A stretch of 64,000 nt of DNA, taken from Sphingomonas radiodurans (GTDB taxonomy: Bacteria > Pseudomonadota > Alphaproteobacteria > Sphingomonadales > Sphingomonadaceae). This document shows, piece by piece, positions 54,045 through 64,000 of the stretch (its first letter is position 1; each line of letters begins with the position of its first letter). A model generated the notes under the pieces. The model had not been told where the DNA came from. It saw only the letters and a program-made list of their open reading frames with translations, and ran no database searches. The position numbers and the translations under genes were made by a program. Location of the stretch: NCBI RefSeq assembly GCF_020866845.1, contig NZ_CP086594.1, positions 1,612,001-1,676,000 of the forward strand. The letters are read 5' to 3'.

Positions 54045-54719
54045 CTGAGCGTTTACGCCTATCCCTCGCTGGTGTTCGCACACCTCCTGCTGTTCGTCCT
54101 GTGGCTCGGCGCAGATGTCGGCGTGTTCGTGCTCGGGCAGCATTTCCGCAAGCGCGGGCGCTACACGCTCGATCAGCGCCTGGCGCTGCTGAAGCTGCTG
54201 GTCGAGGTCGATATGGTACCGCGCACCGCGTGGGCGCTGATGGTCCCCGTCAGCCTGTCCGTCGTGGCAATGGGCGGCTTCTGGGCGGTGCCGGGATGGT
54301 TGCTCGCCGCGACCTGGGCCGTGGGGGCCTTCTGGACGTGGCTGGTGTGGGATGCGCATCTCCACGATCAGACGCCGCGTGCGCAGCGTGATCGCCGTAT
54401 CGAGTTCGTGCTGAAGCTGGGGCTGACGGCATTTTACATCGGATTGGGCGCGGCGTCGCTGGCGGGCCAGGGGCCGTTACTGGCTGGCTGGCTGGCGACG
54501 AAGGCGCTGTTGTTCGGGCTGATCTTTGCCGCGGCGATCATGATCGACGTGGCGTTCAAGCCCGTTGGCCCGCTGCTCGGCCGGTTGATCAACGAGGGAT
54601 CGAGCGACGCGACCGAACTCCCGCTCCTTCGCACGATGAACCGGACGCGCATCTGGGTGTGGACGGTCTACGCGCTGCTGCTCGCAACGGCGTATATCGG
54701 GCTGGTGAAGCCATGGTGA
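54045..54719 (+). CDS. Multi-span inner-membrane protein, unknown
   Basis: About 224 residues. The best ribosome site, GGAGG at 54035-54039, points to a CTG at 54045, which overlaps a leader-frame stop as CTGA. The in-frame TTG at 54009 is inside the operator. About five hydrophobic spans (SLVFAHLLLFVLWLGADVGVFVL, WALMVPVSLSVVAMGGFWAV, WLLAATWAVGAFWTWLVW, LGLTAFYIGLGAASLAG, ATKALLFGLIFAAAIM). HLLLFVLWLGADVGVF recalls CopD/DUF2269-type spans; no firm family. Confidence 0.65.
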   Translation: MSVYAYPSLVFAHLLLFVLWLGADVGVFVLGQHFRKRGRYTLDQRLALLKLLVEVDMVPRTAWALMVPVSLSVVAMGGFWAVPGWLLAATWAVGAFWTWLVWDAHLHDQTPRAQRDRRIEFVLKLGLTAFYIGLGAASLAGQGPLLAGWLATKALLFGLIFAAAIMIDVAFKPVGPLLGRLINEGSSDATELPLLRTMNRTRIWVWTVYALLLATAYIGLVKPW

Positions 54720-54794
54720 TGGCGTAGCGGCACGGCCGAAAACAGCCGCAGGCTCCTCGATGCGGGCGAACGCGCCGCTGACGCGCCCGCAGGG

Positions 54795-55808
54795 CTACAG
54801 GTCCACCAGCACCTTGCCCATCGACTTGCCCGACAGCAGCCATTCCACCGCATCGGGGATCGCATCGATGCCGTGAAACGGCCGGTCGTCGCGGACGACC
54901 TCGATCAGCCCATCGGCGTACAGCTTGAACAATCGCTCGCGCGCGGCCGGGTGCAAGTCGCCGAGCAGCCCGTTCATGAAACCACGAACCGAGACGCCCT
55001 TATAGTAGATCGAATGGGCGATCCGCGGCGCCGACACGATTTCCGGCTTGCCGTCGAGATCCTGCGCCGCGCCGGAAACGACGAGCCGCCCATGCGGCGC
55101 CATGTTCGTCAGAAAGGCGTCGAAGATGCCGCCGCTGACGCTGTCGAGCGCCACGTTCAGGCCCGCGGGATACTCGGCCTGCAGCACTGCGCTCAGGTTC
55201 TCGCTACGGTAATCGACGACGCGATGTGCCCCCAGCCGACGCAGCATGTCCGCTTTCCGCCCGCCGCCGCACACCGCGATCACGGTGCAGCCCCGCAGCA
55301 ACGCGAGCTGCACGAGCAGATGCCCCAGTCCGCCCGCCGCTGCGGAAATGGCGACGGTCTCGCCGTCGCGCACTTCACCGATGTGCTCGAGCGCGAGGAG
55401 CGCGGAGACGCCCGTCGTAACCAAGGTCAGAATGTCTGCAGTGGCGGCGGGAACCCGAACGAACGCGCTCGCGGGCGCAATCCCCAATTCGCGATAGCCG
55501 CCGCCGAAGCGTGTCGTTGCGACGGGATCGCCGATGGAGAAACCCTCGACCCCGTCGCCGATCGCCTCGACCGTTCCGATCGCCTCGACGCCAGTGAAGC
55601 TGGGCAATGGCAGCTTGATATAATCGACGGCATCACGTGCGATCTGCGTATCAAAGATGCCGTTGATCCCGCAGAAGCGGTTCCGCACTTGCAGTTCGCC
55701 CGCCATCGGGGCGCGTGCCGGCACGTGGACGATGTCGATCGCTTCTCGAAAGGAAGCTGCGAAACGCACGAGCTGGATAGCGCGAGACGTGACCAAGGCT
55801 TCCGGCAT
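54795..55808 (-). CDS. Zinc-independent MDR reductase/dehydrogenase
   Basis: 337 residues from ATG 55808 (GGAG about 6 bases before). GroES-like N-terminal (VRNRFCGINGIFDTQIA, FTGVEAIGTVEAIGDGVEGFSIGDPV) and Rossmann domain (AAAGGLGHLLVQLALLRGCTVIAVCGG). Quinone-oxidoreductase/enoyl-reductase group. A lone leftward gene under operator 5, adding an enone-reduction step. Confidence 0.85.
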   Translation of the reverse strand: MPEALVTSRAIQLVRFAASFREAIDIVHVPARAPMAGELQVRNRFCGINGIFDTQIARDAVDYIKLPLPSFTGVEAIGTVEAIGDGVEGFSIGDPVATTRFGGGYRELGIAPASAFVRVPAATADILTLVTTGVSALLALEHIGEVRDGETVAISAAAGGLGHLLVQLALLRGCTVIAVCGGGRKADMLRRLGAHRVVDYRSENLSAVLQAEYPAGLNVALDSVSGGIFDAFLTNMAPHGRLVVSGAAQDLDGKPEIVSAPRIAHSIYYKGVSVRGFMNGLLGDLHPAARERLFKLYADGLIEVVRDDRPFHGIDAIPDAVEWLLSGKSMGKVLVDL

Positions 55809-55837
55809 TTGATCTCCAATCGACGTGACAGTCCAAG

Positions 55838-55849
55838 TTGTCCGGACAT
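55838..55849. promoter_or_regulatory. TTGTCCGGACAT operator 5 (one mismatch)
   Basis: Eleven of 12 positions match the consensus palindrome; located 29 bases upstream of the ATG at 55808. Position equals that of operator 1. Confidence 0.65.
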
Positions 55850-56059
55850 GTTTGGTATGGTGGATGTGATCTCCGCGATCAAGGGTGGTGTAGAAATGCC
55901 CAACATCAGCCGGCACGCTAACGAGGCGCTGTTCGTTGCCACGATCGGCTGGATTACGTTCCGGGGCGATTGCAACCTGGCTTGGCCGCTCGTCATCGAC
56001 AATCAGTCGGGGACCGTGCGCTGCGCCCGACGAGCACTGCAAGCTGGCTTGCCATGTGA

Positions 56060-56201
56060 GATTGGGCGAACCGTGTCGCGCAAACTGCGCTGCAGTTGGC
56101 GCGCGAACAGGTCGCGGGCTGGCTCAAGCGCGGCTTTCCGGGCGAAGAGCAGCAGCGCGTGGCGTCCTCAAGAAGAAGCTCGCCGAGCATGTGCGGGCGA
56201 G
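56060..56201 (+). pseudogene. Frameshifted relic of a helical protein, possibly a MarR-type C-terminus
   Basis: Reading DWANRVAQTALQLAREQ and then WLKRGFPGEEQQRVA continues, after a one-base shift near 56164, as VLKKKLAEHVRARR. Continuous helix-like text across two frames with no start upstream suggests a broken gene. The rhythm 'WLKxGFPGEEQxRV-xVLKKKL' recalls the C-terminal helix of MarR regulators but this is uncertain. The 550-base stretch 55850-56399 otherwise contains only the katG terminator. Confidence 0.3.
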
Positions 56202-56346
56202 GCGCACAATCAGGCGCTCGCGCTATGCCGGCCTGACGCGCGCCGGGCAGCGGAAGAACTTCGCCTTACTGCTAGAAGCAAAATCCGCTCTCACCGTTGC
56301 CACCGAGGGTAAGATATTTGCGCCCAATGTGTTCAACCATGTGCAA

Positions 56347-56383
56347 CGAAAAAAGGCGACCGCTTTCGCGACCGCCTTCTTTC
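56347..56383 (-). terminator. katG rho-independent terminator
   Basis: On the minus strand: TTCGGGCGG-like stem GGCGGTCGC, GAAA loop, GCGGTCGCC and T6. On the plus strand this is A6 (56349-56354), GGCGACCGC, TTTC, GCGACCGCC. Nine-base arms with two mismatches, followed by the U-tract. It lies 17-53 bases after the katG stop at 56400. Confidence 0.75.
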
Positions 56384-56399
56384 TCGGATCAGGCGCTGA

Positions 56400-58718
<2,319 letters not shown>

Positions 58719-59621
58719 ATGAAGCCTATCCCTTCGCTGAGGCAGCTCTCCTATTTGCTCGCGCTCCATGAGCATGGCCATTTCGGGCGCGCGGCAGCTG
58801 CCTGTTTTGTCTCGCAATCCACCTTGTCGGTCGGCATCGCCGAGCTCGAGCGGCTGCTGGGCACGAGCCTGGTCGAGCGCTCCAAGCGTCATGTCCGCTT
58901 CACCCTGATCGGGGAGGAGATCGTGGTCCGCGCCCGGCAGACGGTGCGCGCTGCGGAGGATCTTCACACCGTGGCGCAGCGCTCGCACGAGCCGCTGGTA
59001 GGGGCGTTGCGAATGGCGATGATCCCCACGATCGCGCCTTTCCTGCTTTCCAGCATCCTGCTCGCGCTTGCACGCGACTGGCCACTTCTGCAGCTCCATG
59101 TACGCGAGATGCTGACAAGTGTTGCGTGCGAGGCGATGGGGCGTGGGGAGGTCGATTGCGTGCTCCTCGCGTTGCCGGTCGAGTGCGGCGAGGTCGAGAC
59201 CGTAGACATAGCAGTCGACCGCCTGTCGCTCGTCGCCGCGAAGGGGGAGGATGAGCTGGCGTTGCCGCTGTGCGACGCCGACGCGAAGCGATTGCTGCTT
59301 CTCGAGGACGGACATTGCCTCAAGGATCACGCACTCGCGGCTTGCAATCGTGCAACGGCGGTATCCGAGAGCCGGCTAATCGCCTCCACGCTGCATACGC
59401 TCGTTCAATTGGTCGATGCGGGCCTCGGCTACACGCTGCTTCCGCAGATGGCGATCGACGCTGGCATCCTCGTCGGCACGCGCGTCGAAGCGCGGCCGGT
59501 TCAGGGGCTTCATGCCTCGCGCCATATCGCGCTGGCGTGGCGCAAAGGCCATCCGCGTTCCAGCGACTTCGCGTTACTTGGCGAGGCGATCAAGCGAGCC
59601 GTGGGCACCGACGCGGTTTGA
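58719..59621 (+). CDS. oxyR: OxyR, hydrogen-peroxide sensing LysR regulator
   Basis: 300 residues. LysR wHTH (LRQLSYLLALHEHGHFGRAAAACFVSQSTLS). The redox pair is intact: Cys200 and Cys209 in EDGHCLKDHALAAC, nine residues apart as in E. coli (199, 208). Divergent from katG, its classical target. Contrast with the Cys-free relative at 1205. Confidence 0.95.
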   Translation: MKPIPSLRQLSYLLALHEHGHFGRAAAACFVSQSTLSVGIAELERLLGTSLVERSKRHVRFTLIGEEIVVRARQTVRAAEDLHTVAQRSHEPLVGALRMAMIPTIAPFLLSSILLALARDWPLLQLHVREMLTSVACEAMGRGEVDCVLLALPVECGEVETVDIAVDRLSLVAAKGEDELALPLCDADAKRLLLLEDGHCLKDHALAACNRATAVSESRLIASTLHTLVQLVDAGLGYTLLPQMAIDAGILVGTRVEARPVQGLHASRHIALAWRKGHPRSSDFALLGEAIKRAVGTDAV

Positions 59622-59822
59622 CGCTGCGATAGCCCCTTCGGCATCGATGAGCGGGTTGCGGCGTTTCCATCGGCGCGAGCTTGTCTCGCAAAACCAACAT
59701 GCGGATGCTCACGAACGCTTCCCAGATTCGACTTGAGAAGTTCATTCATGGTCGGGTGTCGTTGATCATCGGGCGTTCACGCGTGGCGGGCTTTTTGGCA
59801 CGAGAAATCAACTCCGCGGCTT

Positions 59823-60662
59823 TCAGCGACAATGGCCCTCGAACAACGTGATCGTCCGTCCGCCGACCCAGACTCGACCATCGTTATCCTGCGTTACGTT
59901 CACTCGACCATCGCGGCCAATGCAGCCACCTTGCGCGGCAAGATAGCTATCTGCCGCACGGCCGCTCGCAAATATCCATTGCCCCACCGACGCGTTCAGG
60001 CTGCCGCAGACCGGATCCTCGATCAGCGTACCATGCGCGTCACTAAAGATCGCGCGAACCTCGAACGCCACCTCGCTGTCGGCTGGATGCGGACCGACGA
60101 TGCCGACTGCGATTGGGCGATGATGATACCGCGCATGGTCGACCGCCAGCACCGCGTCGGCCGTCGACAGCATCACCGCGATCCAGCCAGGACCGTTATC
60201 GACCCACTCTGCATCAACGATCGCAGTTTGGTCTAACCGCAGCAGGTCGGCCACTTCCGCGATCTCCGCCTGTGTCGGTTTGCCGCTGCGGATCAGCGGC
60301 GGCGCGGAGAAGGCGAGCCGTTCGCCGCGCCGGTGAATTTCCACCAAGCCGACACCACATTCCTGCACGATCCTGCCGTCGCTTTTAGGCGTGCCGCCCG
60401 CTTCCAGCCAAGCATGGCAGGTGCCCAGAGTAGGGTGCCCGGCGAAGGGCAGCTCGCGGTTCAGGGTAAAGATGCGGGCACAATAGTCGGCGCGAATGTC
60501 CTTGGGCGGAAGCAGGAAGGTCGTCTCCGACAGATTGAGCCAACGCGTGATGCGCTGCATCTCGTCGGAAGAAAGGCCATCGGCATCGGCGATTACCGCC
60601 AGCGGGTTGCCGGTGAACGGGCCCGCGCCAAACACATCCACAAGCTTGAAGCGACGCGTCAT
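59823..60662 (-). CDS. PhzF-family isomerase/epimerase-like protein
   Basis: 279 residues from ATG 60662 (ATGA overlap with the UrcA stop). LVDVFGAGPFTGNPLAVI, NLSETTFLLPP (catalytic Glu), RIFTLNRELPFAGHPTLGTCHAWL, EDPVCGSLNASVGQWIF. PhzF proteins isomerise diene acids in phenazine synthesis, but most of this family have unknown substrates. Operon with UrcA, divergent from the MocR gene. Confidence 0.88.
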   Translation of the reverse strand: MTRRFKLVDVFGAGPFTGNPLAVIADADGLSSDEMQRITRWLNLSETTFLLPPKDIRADYCARIFTLNRELPFAGHPTLGTCHAWLEAGGTPKSDGRIVQECGVGLVEIHRRGERLAFSAPPLIRSGKPTQAEIAEVADLLRLDQTAIVDAEWVDNGPGWIAVMLSTADAVLAVDHARYHHRPIAVGIVGPHPADSEVAFEVRAIFSDAHGTLIEDPVCGSLNASVGQWIFASGRAADSYLAAQGGCIGRDGRVNVTQDNDGRVWVGGRTITLFEGHCR

Positions 60663-60994
60663 GGCGCCTCTCCGCTGAGCGATTCCTGCCAAGCCTGCGC
60701 CAGCAACGGGGCATCGATTTGGCCAACCGCATCGTTGACCGCATTGCGCCAACAGGCCGACGTCCGAACTGCCCTTGTCAGTTCGTGAAGACTGCCCTCG
60801 GGGGCACCACACACCGCTGTTGCTGCGCGATCGATACGGTGGAGCGAACGCCGAGCCATAGCCGGCGTGCTTGACCGCAGATCGGACCGTGCCAGCGCCA
60901 TGGCATAGCGGTCAGGCCTGAGCTTCATCTCTTGCGCCACACCTGAAACGGGCAACACGGCAAGGATCAAGGCACTGGGGAAAGACGTTCGCAT
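60659..60994 (-). CDS. UrcA-family secreted protein
   Basis: 111 residues. Signal peptide (FPSALILAVLPVSGVAQ). UrcA pattern RRSLHRIDRAATAVCG ... CWRNAVNDAVGQIDAP with two conserved Cys. Small periplasmic proteins of unknown role, common in sphingomonads and Caulobacter. Confidence 0.75.
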   Translation of the reverse strand: MRTSFPSALILAVLPVSGVAQEMKLRPDRYAMALARSDLRSSTPAMARRSLHRIDRAATAVCGAPEGSLHELTRAVRTSACWRNAVNDAVGQIDAPLLAQAWQESLSGEAP

Positions 60995-61054
60995 GACAAC
61001 CTCCTGATGAGGATCGATGCCAAAAGGCGATTCGTCATAACAGGGACAGGTGCG

Positions 61055-61074
61055 TACAATTCGGTCGAACTGTA
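61055..61074. promoter_or_regulatory. TACA-N12-TGTA inverted repeat, candidate MocR operator
   Basis: TACA (61055-61058) and TGTA (61071-61074) lie in the 100-base gap between divergent PhzF/UrcA and MocR starts, 21 bases before the MocR ATG. Short arms; only position supports function. Confidence 0.3.
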
Positions 61075-61094
61075 TTGGTCAAAAGAACGGTACG

Positions 61095-62495
61095 ATGAGG
61101 ACGAACACAGCACCCGAAACCCGCACCGAACAGGTTATTCATGCGATTCGTGAAAGGATCGAGCGACGAACGTTGACCCCCGGCGCAAGGCTGCCATCGG
61201 TTCGCGCAATGGCGGAGACGATCGGTTTTTCGAAATCGACCGTGGTCGAAGCGTATGACCGGCTTGCCGCGGATGGCACGATCCGGTCACGGCCAGGGTC
61301 GGGTTTCTACGTTGCTTCCCCGCTCGCACCGCTCGCGCTCGACCGGATGGGCGCGGCCGTCGAGCGCGAGGTCGATCCGCTGTGGATGCTGCGCCAGTCG
61401 CTTGCCGATGATCGCACGAGATTGATGCCCGGCTGTGGTTGGCTGCCCGAGGATTGGCTTGCAGGCGATGCCATCCGCAAGGGGCTTCGTGCGGCCGCAC
61501 GGGACGGTCGCGATGGTGCGCTAACCGGCTATGCCTCGCTGCAAGGATCGCCACCGTTGCGCGCGTTGCTCGCCCGGCGGCTTGCCGGACAGGGCGTCGA
61601 CGCCGCGCCGGAACAGATCCTGCTGACTGACAGCAGCACACACGCGCTCGACCTCGTCTGCCGGTTTTTACTCGAGCCCGGCGACACCGTGCTGGTGGAC
61701 GATCCCTGCTATTTCAACTTTCTCGCCTTGCTGCGCGCGCATCGCGTGACCGTCGTCGGCGTGACGATGACCTCGACGGGGCCTGATCTGGGAGCGTTTG
61801 CAGCAGCGCTCGCCGATCATCGCCCGCGATTGTATTTGACCAACTCAGCGGCGCATAATCCTACCGGCGCGACCTTAGCGGCGGCCACGGCGCACAAGCT
61901 GCTCAAGCTAGCAGACGCGCATGACCTCGTGATCATCGAGGACGATATCTTCGCCGATTTCGAACATGCCATCGCCCCACGGCTGGCCGCGTTCGACGGG
62001 CTGAATCGCGTGATCCGCATCGGCAGCTTTTCCAAATCGCTGTCCGCGGCGGTGCGCTGCGGGCATATCGCTGCGCGACCGGACTGGATCGAAGCGCTCG
62101 CCGATCTCAGGATTGCGACATCAATGGCAGGCAACCCGCTATCGGCTAATCTGCTCCACGGCGTTCTCACCGACGGCAGCTTTCGTCGGCATATCGAGGC
62201 GGTTCGCACGCGGCTGTCGCGTGCGATGGCGAGGACGGTGAAACGGCTCCGCGCGGTCGGGGTCGAACCATGGATCGAGCCCACTTCCGGCATCTTCCTG
62301 TGGGCGCGGTTGGCGGACGGGATCGACGCGGTCACGTTGGCACGTGCAGCGCTGGCGGAGGGTATCATGCTAGCGCCCGGCAACGTGTTTAGTATCAGCG
62401 GATCGTGGAGCGACTTCATGCGCTTCAACGTCGCGATGAGCGACGATGAACGACTGTTCGAGTTTCTTGCCACCGCCTGTCGCAAAGCGCGCTGA
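61095..62495 (+). CDS. MocR-family GntR/aminotransferase-like regulator
   Basis: 466 residues from ATG 61095. GntR wHTH (HAIRERIERRTLTPGARLPSVRAMAETIGFSKSTVVEAYDRLAADGTIRSRPGSGFYV) joined to a class I aminotransferase fold (NPTGATLAAA, EDDIFADF, RIGSFSKSLSAAVRCG with the PLP Lys in SFSK). Divergent from the PhzF/UrcA genes, which it probably regulates through a PLP-dependent signal. Confidence 0.9.
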   Translation: MRTNTAPETRTEQVIHAIRERIERRTLTPGARLPSVRAMAETIGFSKSTVVEAYDRLAADGTIRSRPGSGFYVASPLAPLALDRMGAAVEREVDPLWMLRQSLADDRTRLMPGCGWLPEDWLAGDAIRKGLRAAARDGRDGALTGYASLQGSPPLRALLARRLAGQGVDAAPEQILLTDSSTHALDLVCRFLLEPGDTVLVDDPCYFNFLALLRAHRVTVVGVTMTSTGPDLGAFAAALADHRPRLYLTNSAAHNPTGATLAAATAHKLLKLADAHDLVIIEDDIFADFEHAIAPRLAAFDGLNRVIRIGSFSKSLSAAVRCGHIAARPDWIEALADLRIATSMAGNPLSANLLHGVLTDGSFRRHIEAVRTRLSRAMARTVKRLRAVGVEPWIEPTSGIFLWARLADGIDAVTLARAALAEGIMLAPGNVFSISGSWSDFMRFNVAMSDDERLFEFLATACRKAR

Positions 62496-63170
62496 TATGT
62501 TCGGTGGCATTGCAGCGATTAAAGATTTCTGGTGCTGCAGACTCAGAAGCGCCCGCCTGGCTGTGGAAACGGGCCGCTCGACGCGCAAGCCCAATTTGTA
62601 GCGATAACGTCCCCTCCGCCGCGCATCGCGACCAGCGGCTTTATTCAGGCAGAATAAGGGCTTAGCGGAGCCGCAAAGGATCGATGATGGCCAATCACGC
62701 CGACATCCTAAATGCGTCTCAGGCCCAGCGATCAGCTGTGAAGGCGCCGGAGGCCGCTAATCGGAATTGAGATCGTTGACGAATATCGAGCATACAGGGG
62801 GCGTCATAGTTTAGTTATATAACGTGCCGTGATCTGTAACGGGATCCCGCGGATCCTCTGTTACCTTGATGGCTTCAGCGCCGCCAAAACGGCGCACTTG
62901 GTTTATAGCCCTAAAGTCTGCAAGACCAATAGCCGCCAAAAGGCGATTGCCGATCTGTTGCTGTTTTGCGGGCGCCGATCGAACCTGCGGCTGGTACTGT
63001 TGGTCTAGTACGAACCGCTGTCTCCACTATGCCCATCAGGCTTTGAGCATAGCGGCTTAGCTCGCGAGGAGCTCACTCTGCCAGAGTGGCAGAGAGGTGT
63101 TGCTTGCAGGTCTGCCGGTGGACGAAATGACTTTCAGGATTATACCTTGCATCTTTAGCAGCGGAAGCTC
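62496..63170. other. Gene-poor region with possible relics
   Basis: No convincing gene. Near 62866-63008 a frame reads DGFSAAKTAHLVYSPKVC then KAIADLLLFC and stops; it has no start and no family I can name, perhaps a decayed insertion sequence piece. Base composition is lower in GC than the neighbouring genes in places (e.g. around 62800-62830). Confidence 0.5.
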
Positions 63171-63269
63171 CTAGCCTAGATATCCACGCCGCGTAGCGAT
63201 AGTGACGGTATGGGTCCGGTCGTCGACGCCAAGCTTCTCGAAGATCGTCTTGAGGTGACGAACGCCAAG
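63171..63269 (-). pseudogene. C-terminal relic of a LuxR/NarL-type regulator
   Basis: The minus frame ends with HLKTIFEKLGVDDRTHTVTI and ATRRGYLG, then a stop. This is the recognition-helix end of a GerE/LuxR domain (VKxHLxxIFxKLGVxDRTxAV). No upstream receiver or first half of the HTH can be found; beyond 63270 the text changes to another composition. Confidence 0.5.
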
Positions 63270-63284
63270 CAGCGGTTCGTGCCG

Positions 63285-63440
63285 GCGAAGGACAATACGG
63301 TCGCCACGGCAAAGTCGGCCACCGATGCTGCGGCGGGCGCCGCTGCCGGCACCTCGTTCGTCCTCGTGCTGGCGCTGCTGGCCGGCGCGGCGGCCGCCGC
63401 TTTCGGCGCGACCACGGCAACCCGCCGCCGGCTGCGCTGA
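63285..63440 (+). pseudogene. C-terminal relic of a membrane protein
   Basis: The plus frame from about 63285 to the stop at 63440 reads DNTVATAKSATDAAAG then AAGTSFVLVLALLAGAAAAAF, ending ATRRRLR. An Ala-rich helix, one span and a basic end is the typical C-terminus of small PhnA-like membrane proteins of alphaproteobacteria. It abuts the LuxR relic on the opposite strand, so two unrelated ends have been joined. Confidence 0.35.
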
Positions 63441-63948
63441 GTGTTCGCGGCGGGCCGGCGTATCGGGCTCGCCGGACCACTCGTCATTGCCACGTTGACG
63501 CGAGGAGAAGTACAACGATTAAGAAGATCGGGCTTTTCGCCGTAGTTCCGGCCAGCATTACGCTATCCGCGTGGGATACGGTGAACGGCGCCGGTAACGA
63601 TCTGTAGTCCGAGGGACCGCTTTATTCGAGATCAACAGCTGGACGTTTCAGGTCCGCCGCGGCTACCCGTAAATTTTATCCGTTCAGCTACACAGAAGAC
63701 CGCTCATGCGAGCGCAGCCGCGCTCGGGCGTCAACTACGAAGGGCAACGCCGCTAGGGTTTGCCGGTCGGCTCACGGCGGAGCGTGACATAAAGCGACGA
63801 CCCGCAAGGTAAACAGGCCGCTGCAAGGGACGCCACCCTGCTACCTTGGCAGGATGGCAAACCCCCACAGCCTTTTTTCGCTGGGAGAAATCGTGGTGCA
63901 TGGCCCAGAGACGCTTTCGCCTTAGCCTGACAGCACTGGTGCAACCTT
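63441..63948. other. No recognisable gene
   Basis: Open frames here are short and of shadow type. I see no RNA gene, repeat or terminator I can support. Confidence 0.5.
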
Positions 63949-64000
63949 TCAGGCCCGCGTGGGGATCTTGTCGAACGCCACATTCTTGTCGACGCGCACG
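63949..64000 (-). CDS. C-terminal end of a CDS entering from the right edge
   Basis: On the minus strand an open frame enters the window and reads VRVDKNVAFDKIPTRA before a TGA at 63949-63951. Only 16 codons are visible; the family cannot be named. It could also be a relic. Confidence 0.3.
   Translation of the reverse strand, partial: VRVDKNVAFDKIPTRA

Noticed and set aside
17826..55808. Nicotinate (nic) or classical purine/allantoin degradation as the identity of the cluster
   Set aside because: Isochorismatase-, racemase- and PuuE-type genes are shared, but no dihydroxypyridine dioxygenase (NicX type), molybdenum hydroxylase, uricase or allantoicase is seen, and the CoA-linked branch does not belong to those pathways.
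62866..63060. 64-residue frame as a transposase
   Set aside because: No motif or inverted repeats seen; kept only as a comment on a gene-poor region.

Overview
The window is GC-rich DNA packed with overlapping genes. A plug-type TonB receptor with an IVVTAQ-like start, UrcA, DUF3857/transglutaminase and DUF4174 proteins and an HWE-type histidine kinase together suggest an alphaproteobacterium of the Sphingomonadales (Sphingomonas-like). This is inferred from gene families; there is no rRNA or other marker in the window.

Left part (1-17752): housekeeping and regulatory genes in short transcription units. These are a truncated ABC exporter; an OxyR-fold LysR regulator that has lost both redox cysteines; a transglutaminase-like exported protein; a membrane protein behind a 14-G tract; a divergent MerR / glutaredoxin-MauE pair sharing a mer-type promoter; two soluble histidine kinases beside a Crp/Fnr regulator; a translationally coupled PadR - SEDS-like membrane protein - anchored esterase operon under a perfect 7+7 bp palindrome; DUF411 and DUF4174 proteins; and a sugar dehydrogenase fused to a PEBP domain.

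Centre (17826-55849): a catabolic supercluster of about 38 kb and 38 genes, the main feature of the window. It has a 19-gene leftward operon (35399 to 17826, most junctions ATGA/GTGA/TGATG overlaps or gaps of 11 bp or less), a 7-gene rightward operon (35755-44503: TonB receptor, MFS carrier, FAD oxidase, nitrilase-fold protein, methyltransferase, two unknowns), a 3-gene leftward amidohydrolase operon (47074 to 44579), a 7-gene rightward operon ending in a GntR/UTRA regulator (47157-53921), and two single genes. A 12-bp palindrome TTGTCCGGACAA occurs upstream of every one of these units (four perfect copies, one with a single mismatch). I propose it is the operator of the GntR protein. Enzyme content: six proteins of C-N hydrolase or deacetylase type, a racemase-fold protein with one catalytic Cys, three CaiB-type CoA transferases, a CoA ligase, acyl-CoA dehydrogenase, enoyl-CoA hydratase, MaoC hydratase, two MmgE/PrpD proteins, a LeuC/LeuD-type hydro-lyase, and HpcH/HpaI- and HMG-CoA-lyase-type aldolases. 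This suggests uptake of a nitrogen-containing (amide, imide or N-heterocyclic) compound, ring or amide opening, and breakdown of methyl-branched dicarboxylates through CoA esters. The substrate is unknown. Several members have replaced catalytic residues.

Right part (56060-64000): katG with a clear terminator, a divergent OxyR that keeps both redox Cys, a PhzF/UrcA pair divergent from a MocR-type regulator, and about 1.5 kb of gene-poor DNA with relics of a LuxR-type regulator and a membrane protein.
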